A stretch of DNA of 64,000 nt from Cohnella thermotolerans DSM 17683 (GCF_000429825.1 NZ_KE386959.1:17968-81967), one strand, 5' to 3'; shown: positions 48,262 through 57,575, counted from the first letter of the stretch. A program made the numbers and translations. The notes: generated by a model not told the origin, from the letters alone.

Positions 48262-50004
48262 TTAAACTTGCTTCCAGACGGCGAATCCGTAGGCCGGAAG
48301 AGTCGCACCCAGCCGTCCGCGCGCAATTTCCGCGGCTTCGCCCGAATACGCGTCCACCCACTTGCCCTCCGCGCTCACCGACACTTTCGCCTCGCGTCCG
48401 CTCGCGTTCATCGCCACGACGAACCGCTCGCCCTTCGCGGAGCGGCGCTCGTAGACGAGCGTCCGCCCGCCTTCCTCCGCCTGCAGGAACCGCAGGCCGA
48501 TCTCCCGCAGCGCCGGGTGCTTCTTGCGGAGCGCGATCGTCCGGCGGTAGAAGTCGAACATCTCGCGGTTCTGCTCCTTCTCGTCCCATACCATGCATTT
48601 GCGGCAATCCGGGTCCCCTTCGCCGCTCATACCGAACTCGTCCCCGTAATAGATGCACGGAGTGCCGGGATAGGTGAGCTGGAACAGAGCCGCCAGCCGC
48701 ATCCGCCGCTCGTCGTCTCCGCACTGCGTCAGCAGGCGCGGCGTGTCGTGGCTGTCCAGCAGGTTGAACGCCGTCTCGTTCACCTGCTGCGGATAGGCGG
48801 CGAGCTGCTTGCCGATCGCGTTCGCGAAGCCCGCGGCGTCGATCGTCTCCTTGGCGAAGAAGTCGAGCACCGCGTTCGTGAACGGGTAGTTCATGACGGC
48901 GTCGAACTGGTCGCCTTGCAGCCAGGGGATCGAATCGTGCCAGATCTCGCCGAGAATATACGCGTCGGGCTTGGCGGCCTTGACCGTCTGCCGGAATTCG
49001 CGCCAGAAGGCGTGATCGACCTCGTTCGCCACGTCCAGCCGCCAACCGTCGATGCCGATCTCCTCGATCCAGTAGCGGGCCACGTCCAGCAAATATTTTT
49101 TGACCTCGGGATTTTCGGTGTTCAGCTTGGGCATAATCGGCTCGAAGGCGAACGTCTCGTACGTGGGGATGCCGTCCACGACTTGCAGCGGAAACTCCCG
49201 CACGTGGAACCACCCGGCGTAAGGCGACTCCGCTCCCTTCTCCAGCACGTCGACGAACGGCGGGAACGTGCGCCCCGCATGGTTGAACACGGCGTCGAGC
49301 AGCACGCGGATGCCGCGCCGGTGGCAGGCGTCGACAAGCTCCTTCAGCTTGGCGTTCGTGCCGAAGTGGGGATCGACCTTCATATAATCCCGGGTGTCGT
49401 ATTTATGGTTCGTCGTCGCTTCGAACAGCGGCGTGAAGTAGATGGCGTTGACGCCGAGCCCCTCGAGGTGGTCGAGATGGTCCAGCACCCCCTGCAGGTC
49501 GCCGCCGAAGAAGTTGGTCGGGGTCGGCTTGCCTCCCCACGGCTCCACGCCTTCCGGATCGAGCGAAGGATCGCCGTTCGCGAACCGCTCGGGGAAAATT
49601 TGATAAAACACCGCATCCTTCACCCAGGCCGGCGGCTCGAACACATCGGCCGGATTGATGTACGGGAAGTCGAACAGCTCCAGCGGATCGGCGGGCGGCG
49701 TCTTGCGGAATTCCTTCTCCGTCAAAAACAGCTCTTCCTCGCCTTTGATAAAATGAAACGCGTACCGCAGCCGGCGGAACGGCGGCTCCACGGCCACTTC
49801 CCAATAATCGAACAGGTCGTCGGAGGCGAAGCGGCGCATCTCGACGGACTTCACCGTTTGATCCCACGCATACTTGTCGCCGACGATCGCCCGGACTTGC
49901 CCGGCGTCGCCCCGCTTCGTGCGGACCCGCAGATGGACCGTCTTCTTGTCGTATGAATAAGCCCAATTCTGCTTCGGACGATGGTAGATCGCTTCTCTTA
50001 ACAT
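48262..50004 (-). CDS. Neopullulanase / cyclomaltodextrinase (GH13_20)
   Basis: A 580-residue cytoplasmic enzyme with an N-terminal CBM34-like domain (residues 1-120, [20 protein letters not shown]) that builds the dimer active site in this family. The GH13 barrel has [15 protein letters not shown] (nucleophile Asp), ILGEIWHD (acid Glu) and [24 protein letters not shown] is the family hallmark. It would cut cyclodextrins, pullulan and imported maltodextrins. The ATG at 50004 has GAGGAG 10 bases upstream; the frame stays open upstream but without family similarity. A promoter-leader-terminator module precedes it. Confidence 0.93.
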   Translation of the reverse strand: MLREAIYHRPKQNWAYSYDKKTVHLRVRTKRGDAGQVRAIVGDKYAWDQTVKSVEMRRFASDDLFDYWEVAVEPPFRRLRYAFHFIKGEEELFLTEKEFRKTPPADPLELFDFPYINPADVFEPPAWVKDAVFYQIFPERFANGDPSLDPEGVEPWGGKPTPTNFFGGDLQGVLDHLDHLEGLGVNAIYFTPLFEATTNHKYDTRDYMKVDPHFGTNAKLKELVDACHRRGIRVLLDAVFNHAGRTFPPFVDVLEKGAESPYAGWFHVREFPLQVVDGIPTYETFAFEPIMPKLNTENPEVKKYLLDVARYWIEEIGIDGWRLDVANEVDHAFWREFRQTVKAAKPDAYILGEIWHDSIPWLQGDQFDAVMNYPFTNAVLDFFAKETIDAAGFANAIGKQLAAYPQQVNETAFNLLDSHDTPRLLTQCGDDERRMRLAALFQLTYPGTPCIYYGDEFGMSGEGDPDCRKCMVWDEKEQNREMFDFYRRTIALRKKHPALREIGLRFLQAEEGGRTLVYERRSAKGERFVVAMNASGREAKVSVSAEGKWVDAYSGEAAEIARGRLGATLPAYGFAVWKQV

Positions 50005-50055
50005 GCTCGACACACTCCTCGAAGAATAGTATGGGCAGGGCGGCGGGCGCATAAC

Positions 50056-50099
50056 AAAAAAGGCACAACCGCCGCCGCTTGCCTGCGAGGTTGTACCTT
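50056..50099 (-). terminator. Intrinsic terminator in the leader of the neopullulanase gene
   Basis: On the minus strand an 11-bp stem (AAGGTACAACC with GGTTGTGCCTT, one G-U pair) leads into T6. It lies only 52 bases upstream of the start codon and about 30-75 bases downstream of a good promoter, so it either ends a short RNA or works as an attenuator. Confidence 0.75.
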
Positions 50100-50137
50100 G
50101 ATCGGTAACATTGCCTTTAAATTGTCTTGCACTATCC

Positions 50138-50166
50138 ATTATAGAACAATCTCCGGCCCCCGCCAA
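50138..50166 (-). promoter_or_regulatory. Promoter upstream of neopullulanase
   Basis: Minus strand: TTGGCG (50166-50161), 17-bp spacer, perfect TATAAT (50143-50138). Transcription would start near 50131. Confidence 0.65.
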
Positions 50167-50213
50167 GATGGAGTTTCGGCGATTGAAGCCCCACGGCGCT
50201 GGGGGCGCCGCCT

Positions 50214-50390
50214 TCAGAGGGAGTCGGCTTTGGCTTTGCGGTACGCACCGGGGGACATGCCGGTCTCTCGTTTGAAAATATTGCAAAATTGCGCGTCGTT
50301 CGTGAACCCCGTCTCGGACGACACTTCGGAGATGTGCATGCGCGAGTGGAGCAGCAGCGACGCCAATCGTGCGGTAAGGCGGGTGCGGTT
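50214..50390 (-). pseudogene. C-terminal remnant of an AraC-family regulator
   Basis: About 59 residues match the second half of an AraC DNA-binding domain ([42 protein letters not shown]), ending at a stop. The preceding reading frame has no helix-turn-helix 1 and no sensor domain, so the gene is truncated or frameshifted upstream. It lies on the same strand as and upstream of the neopullulanase gene and may be the remains of its former regulator. Confidence 0.7.
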
Positions 50391-50607
50391 TTTCCCTTTC
50401 GCAGGGTGTAAATTGGGGGGGAAGGGCCCGTCCAGCGGGGATCGGGATGAAACGGAGCTTCCGGCTCGGAGCCATTCGCCAAGAAAATGAAGGCTTTCTC
50501 GCTTGCGCCTAAACCGAGACAAGCGGCCGGCCGATATGGTTTAATAGGTAGAGGTTGGGAATGGAACCATTCTCACAAGGGATTCCAGCTGACGACGGAG
50601 GTACGCA

Positions 50608-51687
50608 ATGATAGCCGCAAAACCCGGCAAGACGATGCGCTGTATGACGATTCTGGCATTGGCGGCAAGCTTGGCCGCGCTGACCGCCTGCGGCGGCAAG
50701 GACAAACCCGCGAACGCCGATCCCGGCGGCACAGCGCCCAACGCGACGGCGTCCGCCTCGGCCGGCGCATCTTTTGCGCCGACGGCCGCGTTTCTCGCGC
50801 CTTTGACGGGCATGCCGGCCCTGCAGGAAGTGACGAAGCGTCCGTTCGCCGTCATGATCAACAACTTGAGCCCCGCGCGCCCCCAATCGGGCCTGACGCA
50901 TGCCGACACGGTGTGGGAAGTTCTCGCCGAAGGCGGCATTACGCGGTTGGTGGCCATTTTCCAAAGCCAAGATTTCGACGACCCGATCGGACCGATCCGC
51001 AGCATCCGCCCTTATCTGATCGACATCGGCGAGTCGTACGGCGGGGTGCTGGTCCACGCCGGCGCGAGCAACGACGCCCTGGCGATTTTGCAGCATTCCG
51101 GCAAGGCGGATTTGGACGAGATCAACAATGCCGGAGCTTACTTTTATCGGGACAAGTCCCGGAAGGCTCCGCACAATCTGTATTCGACGCTGGAAAAGCT
51201 TCGGGAAGGCGCCGCCAAACACAAGTACGAGGAGACGGCTCCCGTTCCGCAGCTTACCTTCGATGCGAACCCCGACGTCGCATCCGAACCTGCCGCGAAC
51301 CATATCGAAGCGACGTTCCAACTGTCAAGCTACAAAGTATCTTACGCTTATGACGCCGCTACGGGCCTGTATGCCCGTTCGATCAACGGAGAGCCCCATA
51401 TCGACAAAAACAACGATCAGCAGCTCACGGCTGCGAATCTGGTTTTCCTGTCCGCCAAGCATAAGGCTTACGACGATTATGGCCGACTGGAGATCGATTT
51501 GTATGGCGGGGGAGACGCCCTGCTGTTTCAGAAAGGACATGTCACCGCTTGCGAATGGACGCGCACCAAGGGCGACATCGTGCGGCTGACGAAGGACGGC
51601 AAAGAATTGCCGTTCGTGCCGGGCGTTACGTATTACCACGTTGTGCCGAACGATACACCGTTGTCCTCGCACGTGTCGTATCAATAA
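50608..51687 (+). CDS. yerB: YerB-type lipoprotein (DUF3048)
   Basis: A 359-residue lipoprotein: signal peptide with LTAC (Cys28), an Ala/Ser/Pro linker, then the DUF3048 domain (PLTGMPALQEVTKRPFAVMINNLSPARPQSGLTHADTVWEVLAEGGITRLVAIFQ, GPIRSIRPYLIDI) and its C-terminal partner (PFVPGVTYYHVVP). The function is not established; it acts outside the membrane. GGAGG with 7-8 bases spacing gives the ATG. A strong terminator follows. Confidence 0.93.
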   Translation: MIAAKPGKTMRCMTILALAASLAALTACGGKDKPANADPGGTAPNATASASAGASFAPTAAFLAPLTGMPALQEVTKRPFAVMINNLSPARPQSGLTHADTVWEVLAEGGITRLVAIFQSQDFDDPIGPIRSIRPYLIDIGESYGGVLVHAGASNDALAILQHSGKADLDEINNAGAYFYRDKSRKAPHNLYSTLEKLREGAAKHKYEETAPVPQLTFDANPDVASEPAANHIEATFQLSSYKVSYAYDAATGLYARSINGEPHIDKNNDQQLTAANLVFLSAKHKAYDDYGRLEIDLYGGGDALLFQKGHVTACEWTRTKGDIVRLTKDGKELPFVPGVTYYHVVPNDTPLSSHVSYQ

Positions 51688-51700
51688 TGCCCGCCCTTAG

Positions 51701-51738
51701 AAGCCCGGCTGCCGGATGAGCCGGCGGCCGGGCTTTTT
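51701..51738 (+). terminator. Terminator of yerB
   Basis: AAGCCCGGC pairs GCCGGGCTT (with an inner GCCGG/CCGGC) and runs into T5. Confidence 0.88.
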
Positions 51739-51739
51739 G

Positions 51740-52320
51740 GGCTGCGTCTGCCGTTCAATCCGGTTAGGAGATCGTCAAAGACGCCGAAGGCGATTTTGGC
51801 GCGATTGTCGGATGCGAAGACGAGATCGATCAGCCCCGAGAACTTTACCGGGAGAAGGGAAAGGGCGGCACGGCGACGGAGGGGACCGGCGCAAGCGCCT
51901 CCCGGGAGCTGGGGGTCGGCTGGAAGGTGCCGCCTTCCGTCGAGATCGAGCCTGGCGCAGCCTTCACGACGTTCCGCTCAAATTTCGCATTCCGGAAGCG
52001 CGTCAGCCGAGAGGTTCGGCAGATGCGCTTTTTGTTCGACCCGGGCGGGGGGTTCGTGCTTGCGGCGCTAACGAACCGTGGATGCCTTATTCGCTTGAAG
52101 CGGAGCCGTATTCGTGGAAAAATCCGCCGATAACGAATTGACGGTTCGTTAGAGTGCCGATCACGCGGTTTTTTCGGCAAATAACGTGTCCTGTGTTCGT
52201 TACGGTCGGCTCTCGCGGAGGAGGGGGACTACCGGCGCGAACTTTTCCGGCGCTTCTACCGGCAAAAAGCCTTCACCGTCCACGGATGCCGGAGCGTTTT
52301 CTAATGGCGGAAGAAAAGCA
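51740..52320. other. Gene-poor stretch with eroded coding-like sequence and two repeat copies
   Basis: From 51770 to 52130 a frame without stops gives a protein with no recognised family. At 52132-52150 and 52183-52201 two hairpin repeats (AACGAA...TTCGTT and AACGTG...TTCGTT), 51 bp apart, belong to the family seen at 33227-33458; TTTTCGGCAAATA precedes the second as it does there. Confidence 0.5.
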
Positions 52321-52350
52321 TTGACAGCATTGCAGCGGCATGATTACAAT
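52321..52350 (+). promoter_or_regulatory. Promoter of the GH35 operon
   Basis: Perfect TTGACA (52321-52326), 18-bp spacer, TACAAT (52345-52350). Transcription would start near 52357, giving a 5' untranslated region of about 285 bases with two operators. Confidence 0.7.
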
Positions 52351-52363
52351 GAAAGCGAATTCA
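52350..52363 (+). promoter_or_regulatory. cre site at the GH35 operon start point
   Basis: TGAAAGCGAATTCA matches every fixed position of TGNAANCGNNNNCA and covers the predicted transcription start, where CcpA binding represses. Confidence 0.7.
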
Positions 52364-52382
52364 AACTCTTGTTTTCCAGAGA

Positions 52383-52398
52383 ATGAAACCCGTTTCAT
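52383..52398 (+). promoter_or_regulatory. LacI-type operator 1 of the GH35 operon
   Basis: ATGAAAC-CC-GTTTCAT: perfect 7-bp arms. It is the same 16-mer (centre CC instead of GG) as operator 2 at 52585-52600. The LacI gene of this cluster (59437) is the probable source of the repressor. Confidence 0.7.
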
Positions 52399-52413
52399 TC
52401 GCGGGAGGCGGTT

Positions 52414-52560
52414 GTTCCTTCGATCGACGGTGCGTTCCGTAGCGAACGGCTTGTTCGATTGTGATTCGACGTCTCGTTCCGTAACGAGCATATCGTTCGA
52501 GTAACGCTCCGTTCGGCAACGCATAATTCGTTCGAGAGTCATTCTCGTTCTTGCAACGAT
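52414..52560. repeat. Degenerate repeat tract (GTTCG/AACG) between the twin operators
   Basis: GTTC recurs at 52414, 52434, 52453, 52476, 52495, 52511, 52530 and 52547, a period of about 16-23 bp, each with partly matching AACG or CGAAC arms. It lies within the 5' untranslated region of the GH35 operon. Confidence 0.55.
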
Positions 52561-52584
52561 TTGCGCAAAAATGTAACGGGATTC

Positions 52585-52600
52585 ATGAAACGGGTTTCAT
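52585..52600 (+). promoter_or_regulatory. LacI-type operator 2 of the GH35 operon
   Basis: ATGAAAC-GG-GTTTCAT, perfect 7-bp arms, 202 bp centre to centre from operator 1. It lies 40 bases before the GH35 start codon and far past the promoter, so it would act as a roadblock or loop partner. Confidence 0.7.
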
Positions 52601-52640
52601 CATTTTAGGCCATTAAATCAAGCAAAGGAGTGCGTGCCGG

Positions 52641-55600
52641 GTGAATGGACCAAAGCTGGCGGAAGCCGGCGTCGAGCTTCGCAGGAACGCCGTTCGCATT
52701 AACGGACAGTCCGTCGTTTTGCTCAGCTCCTCGCTGTTCTATTTTCGGATTCCCGTCGCGCTCTGGCGGGAGCGGATGCGGCAGCTCAAAGCGCTCCACT
52801 ACAACGCCATCGATGTTTACTTTCCGTGGAATTACCACGAGCTGCGGGAGGGGGAATGGGATTTCGCCGGAGAACGCGACGCGGAGCGGTTTCTGCGAAT
52901 CGCCGCCGAAGAAGGGCTGTGGGTCGTCGCCAGGCCCGGTCCTTACATTTGCTCCGAATGGGACGGCGGGGCGTTGCCGGCGTATTTGCTGGCGAAGCCG
53001 AATATCCGGCTGCGGGACAACGATCCCGTTTTCCTCCACTATACGTCTCTGTGGTTCGACCGGATTCTGCCGATCGTCGCACGCCATCAAGCCGGTGCCG
53101 GAGGAAGCGTCGTCTGCGTGCAATTGGACAACGAGCTGGACTTCTACGAATGCGAAGATCCCGCAGGGTATATCTCGGCGCTGCGCGATATGGCGGTCGA
53201 GCGCGGCATCTCCGTTCCGCTCCTCGCATGCGCGGGGCAAGGCGGCGTCGTTCGGGCGACCGGCCTTGCCGACGGGGTCGTGCCGACCTGCAACTTCTAT
53301 CCCGACAACCGCGACCCGGCGTTCGAAGCGAAGGCGCTGCATTACGAGAAGACGCTTGCCGGAATGGGGTATCCGCTGCTTGTCACCGAGACCAACCGGA
53401 ACCACTTCCTGCTGCGCAGGCTGCTGTCTTGCGGCGCGAAGCTGCTCGGGCCGTATTTGCAGGCGTCGGGCACGGATTACGGATTTACGAACGCGACGAA
53501 CAATTGGGGCAAGCCGCTGGCGTTTCTCGCTTCCGATTACGACTTCGGCGGCATGATCTCGCCCGAAGGCCATCTGCGCGAGGAAGCCTACGAGGGAAGG
53601 CTGCTCGGCCGGCTGATCCGAACGTACGGCGAGGCGCTGGCGGAAGCCGCGCCGCAGGAGGAAGCGGGATGGACGTTGACCGGAGACGGCGGCACCGACG
53701 GGATCTTCGGTCCTTATGCGCTTCGGCTGAAGGGAGGAGGCAGCCTCCTTTTCGTTGCGAACGGGGGCGAGGCGACGAAGGAGGTGGCGCTGCGGAACGC
53801 CGAGGGCAAGACCGTGCCGGGCGAAGGAACGATGACGCTGGCGGGCGGACAGTCGGTCGCGCTGCCCTTCGACGTGCAGCTATCGATGTGGGGGATGCCC
53901 GACGGACGCCTCGTTCGTTCCACTGCCGAGCTTTACTGGGCCGAGCGAGACGCGGACGGGACGGTGCTCGTTTTCCACGCGGAGCAAGGGATCGGGGAAA
54001 TCGTGCTGGCCGTCGATTCGCCTGCCGTTATCGAGACAGAGCAAGCCGCCGCAGACTGCAAGGATGGGCTGGTATTCGTTCGAACGGAAAGGGGCGGCGC
54101 GGCCTTCTGCAAAATAAGGACGGGGAACGGCGGTTTGTTGACCCTGATCGTTACGGACAAAATGAAAGCGCTTCATATGGAGGCTGTCGAAGCGGACGGC
54201 TCGATCCGATGGGCGCTGCCGTCCGCCGCGGACCGAAGCGACGAAGGATCGCCGACCGGCGGCGAACGGCAAGCCAAAGCGTCCGCGCCGGCCATCGAAT
54301 CAAGCGCCGAAGGGCTGCCGTCAGACGAACGGCAAATCGAGGCTTCGCGGTCTGCCGACGAACGGAGCGCCGAATCATTGCGGTTTGCCGCCGAACGGCA
54401 AGCCGCAGCGCCTCCATCTGCCATGGGCTGGCGCTTCGCCGAGCCGCCGAACCCCGCAGAGCCGCCGGACCAAGCCGAACGCGTCGCCCAAGGCCGGAGC
54501 CGCGCCAGCTTGCTCGAACCGCTGGGCGTCTACCGCGGCTTCGCCTGGTACGAAGCTGCGGCCAAGCTGATGCCGGGCCAACGCGTGCGGGGCATCCTGC
54601 TCCGCCAGGCGAGCGACGTCGTATCGCTGTACGCCGGCGGCCGCTACATTGGAACGGCCGTGCCCGGCGGCAGCCGCGCGTATTTGCCGATCGGCGGCCC
54701 GGAAGCGGCGGGGACGCCGAACCCGCTGCGCCTGCAGACGCGGGTCGAGATTTGGGGGCATTCGAACTTCGACGACCCCAGGCTCCCAAGCTTGCGGCTG
54801 AACGCGCTCAAAGGGCTTGCGGGCATGACCGCCGTAACCGCCGTTCGCGACATCAGCGCCAACTGGGCGTACCGTCACGGGAGAGACGGCGCCAACTACG
54901 CTGACAACGGCACGGATTGCGCCACCCGCGAGAACGCCGCCGCCGGCGATGAGCTTCCGCCTCTCGTTCATTTCGGCGGCTGGCTGACCCGGGACCATCC
55001 GGCACGCGGGCGGTACCGGCGGCAGTTCCTGGCGTCCGCGGACGCCGACCGTTGGACGCTCCGCTTCGACGGGCTTCAGGCGGAAGCCAGACTGACGGTG
55101 AACGGCCACGATGCGGGCGAAGTGGATGTCTTTGACCCGTTCGTCGACCTGACGCCGTTCGTCAAGCCCGGCGAACCGGTCGAGCTTGCCGTCGATCTGG
55201 TTCGAAGGTGGGGCTTGCCCGCCGGACGCGTGATCGTCTACGAAGGAACCGAGGCCGAGGACTATTCCGTATCGGCCGCGGAGGAACGGGAGCTGATCGC
55301 GAACGCGCAAGCGTGGGCCCAAGCCTCCGCCGGGCGGGAACTGCCGCTGTCGCTCGAGCCCGGAGCCGTCGGCTGGCTGTTCGGCTCCGCCGCCAACTCG
55401 GCCGGGGGCCGAGGCTGGCGCGTCCGCGCCGCCGGCTCCGGCCTGAAGCTGACCGTCCTCTTCGCCGGCCGGATCGTCGGGCGCCTATGGCTTCCCGGTT
55501 CCGAATCGTCGAGCAGACCGGCGATCGCCGGCGGCAGCCCGGATTCGTTCTATTTGCCCGGCCCCTGGTTTGAAGAAGCGGGAGGCGGCGCCTTGTCCAT

Positions 55601-55664
55601 CCTGCTGGAAGCGGTCGACCGCGAGCCCGGGCGGCTGGAATCCCTTGCTTTTATCCCCGTCTAA
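52641..55664 (+). CDS. GH35-like beta-galactosidase with repeat-bearing linker
   Basis: A 1007-residue protein without signal peptide. The N-terminal 330 residues are a GH35-like TIM barrel: YFRIPVALWRERMRQLKALHYNAIDVYFPWNYHE, RPGPYICSEWDGGALPAYLL, acid/base Glu in VQLDNELDF and the nucleophile candidate in LLVTETN. Beta-sandwich domains follow, including a C-terminal jelly-roll (RYRRQFLASADADRWTLRFDGLQAEARLTVNGHDAGEVD). Between them lies a roughly 90-residue low-complexity linker encoded by 33-bp repeats. GTG start with AAAGGAG 10 bases upstream. First gene of an operon with a sugar importer, so it should act on the imported galactoside. Confidence 0.85.
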   Translation: MNGPKLAEAGVELRRNAVRINGQSVVLLSSSLFYFRIPVALWRERMRQLKALHYNAIDVYFPWNYHELREGEWDFAGERDAERFLRIAAEEGLWVVARPGPYICSEWDGGALPAYLLAKPNIRLRDNDPVFLHYTSLWFDRILPIVARHQAGAGGSVVCVQLDNELDFYECEDPAGYISALRDMAVERGISVPLLACAGQGGVVRATGLADGVVPTCNFYPDNRDPAFEAKALHYEKTLAGMGYPLLVTETNRNHFLLRRLLSCGAKLLGPYLQASGTDYGFTNATNNWGKPLAFLASDYDFGGMISPEGHLREEAYEGRLLGRLIRTYGEALAEAAPQEEAGWTLTGDGGTDGIFGPYALRLKGGGSLLFVANGGEATKEVALRNAEGKTVPGEGTMTLAGGQSVALPFDVQLSMWGMPDGRLVRSTAELYWAERDADGTVLVFHAEQGIGEIVLAVDSPAVIETEQAAADCKDGLVFVRTERGGAAFCKIRTGNGGLLTLIVTDKMKALHMEAVEADGSIRWALPSAADRSDEGSPTGGERQAKASAPAIESSAEGLPSDERQIEASRSADERSAESLRFAAERQAAAPPSAMGWRFAEPPNPAEPPDQAERVAQGRSRASLLEPLGVYRGFAWYEAAAKLMPGQRVRGILLRQASDVVSLYAGGRYIGTAVPGGSRAYLPIGGPEAAGTPNPLRLQTRVEIWGHSNFDDPRLPSLRLNALKGLAGMTAVTAVRDISANWAYRHGRDGANYADNGTDCATRENAAAGDELPPLVHFGGWLTRDHPARGRYRRQFLASADADRWTLRFDGLQAEARLTVNGHDAGEVDVFDPFVDLTPFVKPGEPVELAVDLVRRWGLPAGRVIVYEGTEAEDYSVSAAEERELIANAQAWAQASAGRELPLSLEPGAVGWLFGSAANSAGGRGWRVRAAGSGLKLTVLFAGRIVGRLWLPGSESSSRPAIAGGSPDSFYLPGPWFEEAGGGALSILLEAVDREPGRLESLAFIPV
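54259..54420 (+). repeat. In-frame repeats of about 33 bp inside the GH35-like gene
   Basis: CGAACGG (or CGAATCA) recurs at 54263, 54295, 54326, 54359 and 54392, spaced 31-33 bp, encoding repeated (A/D)ERQ-type units. The tract lies in an inter-domain linker. Confidence 0.7.
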
Positions 55665-55676
55665 GGAGGTATTGCC

Positions 55677-56648
55677 ATGGCCGTCACTCTTGCCGAGAAG
55701 CCGGCGGAGCGAATTCGTCCGCTGCCTTCGGGCCGTTCGGGCTGGCGGAGGTTTTGGAACAACCGGACATTGCTGCTTATGTGCGTCCCGGCCATCGTCT
55801 TCTTCTGCATCTTCGCGTACTTGCCGCTGCCCGGTCTGTATCTCGCCTTCATTCAGTACAACTACACGGACGGCATCTTCAAGAGCCCCTTCGTCGGCTT
55901 CAACAACTTCAAGTTTCTCGTGATGACCGGCGATCTGTGGCGGCTCACGTTCAACACCGTCGCGTACAATCTGGCTTTTATCCTGCTCGGCAACGTGCTT
56001 CAGATCGTCGTCGCGGTATTTCTCAACGAACTGAGGCTCAAATGGTTCAAAAAAGTGTCGCAGACGCTCATGTTCCTCCCCCATTTCATCTCGGCGGTGC
56101 TCGTCGGCCTGATCGCCTACAACGTGCTGAGCTACGATTACGGCCTGCTCAATACCGTCTTGAAGTCGGTCGGCCTCGATCCCGTCAAGGCCTACTCCAA
56201 CGCCGCCATCTGGCCGTTCATCATCGTCTTGACCTACCTGTGGCAGTCGACCGGCTACGGCTCGATCGTCTACTTCGCCGCCATTATGGGACTCGACCAT
56301 GAGATCGTCGAAGCTTCGGAGATCGACGGGGCGAACGCCTTTCAACGCATCCGCTATATCGTCCTTCCCTGGCTGAAGCCGACGTTCGTCATTCTGCTGC
56401 TGTTCTCGCTGGGAGGCATTTTGCGGGGCAACTTCGGCTTGTTCTTCAACCTGGTCGGGGCCAACAATACGGCGCTGTACGCCTCGACCGACATCATCGA
56501 GACGTACGTGTTCCGCGCGCTGATGACGAACTTCAACTTCTCGATCGGCAGCGCCGTCAGCTTGTACCAGTCGGTGTTCGGCTTCATCGTCGTCCTGACG
56601 GCGAACTGGCTCGTCAAGAAAGTCTCTCCGGACAACTCCCTATTCTAG
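55677..56648 (+). CDS. Carbohydrate ABC transporter permease, LplB-type
   Basis: A 323-residue permease with six helices and the loop VEASEIDGANAFQRIRYIVLPWLKPT. It begins 12 bases after the GH35 stop, with AAGGAGG overlapping that stop. With the next two genes it makes an importer lacking its own ATPase. Confidence 0.93.
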   Translation: MAVTLAEKPAERIRPLPSGRSGWRRFWNNRTLLLMCVPAIVFFCIFAYLPLPGLYLAFIQYNYTDGIFKSPFVGFNNFKFLVMTGDLWRLTFNTVAYNLAFILLGNVLQIVVAVFLNELRLKWFKKVSQTLMFLPHFISAVLVGLIAYNVLSYDYGLLNTVLKSVGLDPVKAYSNAAIWPFIIVLTYLWQSTGYGSIVYFAAIMGLDHEIVEASEIDGANAFQRIRYIVLPWLKPTFVILLLFSLGGILRGNFGLFFNLVGANNTALYASTDIIETYVFRALMTNFNFSIGSAVSLYQSVFGFIVVLTANWLVKKVSPDNSLF

Positions 56649-56661
56649 GAGGCCAAAATCG

Positions 56662-57573
56662 ATGGAAGACGCGCTTGAATCCCGGAGCGTGCGGACGGAT
56701 CTGAGCGGCCTCGTCGTCAAGCTCGTCGGCTATGTGTTTATCGGCCTGTTCGCGCTTTGCTGCACGCTGCCGTTCCTGCTCGTACTCGGCACCTCCTTCA
56801 CGTCGGAGTCGGCGATCAAGCTGCACGGGTTCAACTTCTGGCCGCGCGAGTTCAGCACGTTCGCTTACAAGATCGTATTCGAGAATCCGAGTCTGATCGT
56901 CGGCTCCTATCTGGTCACGATGGGCATAACGGCGGTCGGCACCGCCGTCGGCCTTTTCCTTATCGCCATGACCGGTTACGCGCTGCAGCGTCCGGATTTC
57001 CAGTATCGCAACGGCATCTCGTTCTTCATTTATTTCACCACCCTTTTCTCCGGCGGGCTCGTTCCGTTCTATCTTCTGATCACCCAATACTTGAGTCTGA
57101 AGGACAACTATCTGGCGGTGCTGCTGCCGGGGCTGCTGAGCCCGTTCTTGATCATCATGATGAAAAGCTTCGTCCGCTCCATTCCCCACGCGATCACGGA
57201 ATCGGCCAAAATCGACGGCGCGGGCGACTTCACGATTTTCATCCGTCTCATTCTTCCGACGACGACGCCGGCGCTTGCGACGATCGGCCTCTTCATCGCG
57301 CTGGGCTACTGGAACGAATGGTACAACGCCATGCTGTTCCTGTCCCCCGACATGAAGTACCGCCCGCTGCAGTTGTTCCTCTACAATGTCGTCACCAAGG
57401 CGGACTTCATCCGGAACTCGGCGGCGGCGTCCAACGTTCCGCTGCAGGACGTCCCGCTCGAATCGATGAAGATGGCGACCGCGGTCATCGCCACGGGGCC
57501 CGTTATTCTGTTCTACCCGTTCGTGCAGCGCTACTTTATCAAAGGGATTACGGTTGGCGCGGTCAAAGGCTGA
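56662..57573 (+). CDS. Carbohydrate ABC transporter permease, LplC/YtcP-type
   Basis: A 303-residue permease with six helices, the loop ESAKIDGAGDFTIFIRLILP and the ending FIKGITVGAVKG. It is 13 bases after the first permease. A perfect hairpin separates it from the binding protein. Confidence 0.93.
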   Translation: MEDALESRSVRTDLSGLVVKLVGYVFIGLFALCCTLPFLLVLGTSFTSESAIKLHGFNFWPREFSTFAYKIVFENPSLIVGSYLVTMGITAVGTAVGLFLIAMTGYALQRPDFQYRNGISFFIYFTTLFSGGLVPFYLLITQYLSLKDNYLAVLLPGLLSPFLIIMMKSFVRSIPHAITESAKIDGAGDFTIFIRLILPTTTPALATIGLFIALGYWNEWYNAMLFLSPDMKYRPLQLFLYNVVTKADFIRNSAAASNVPLQDVPLESMKMATAVIATGPVILFYPFVQRYFIKGITVGAVKG

Positions 57574-57575
57574 GG

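Noticed and set aside
51716..52141. A 140-codon frame after yerB
   Set aside because: Arg-rich composition of a shadow frame, starts inside the yerB terminator, no family match.
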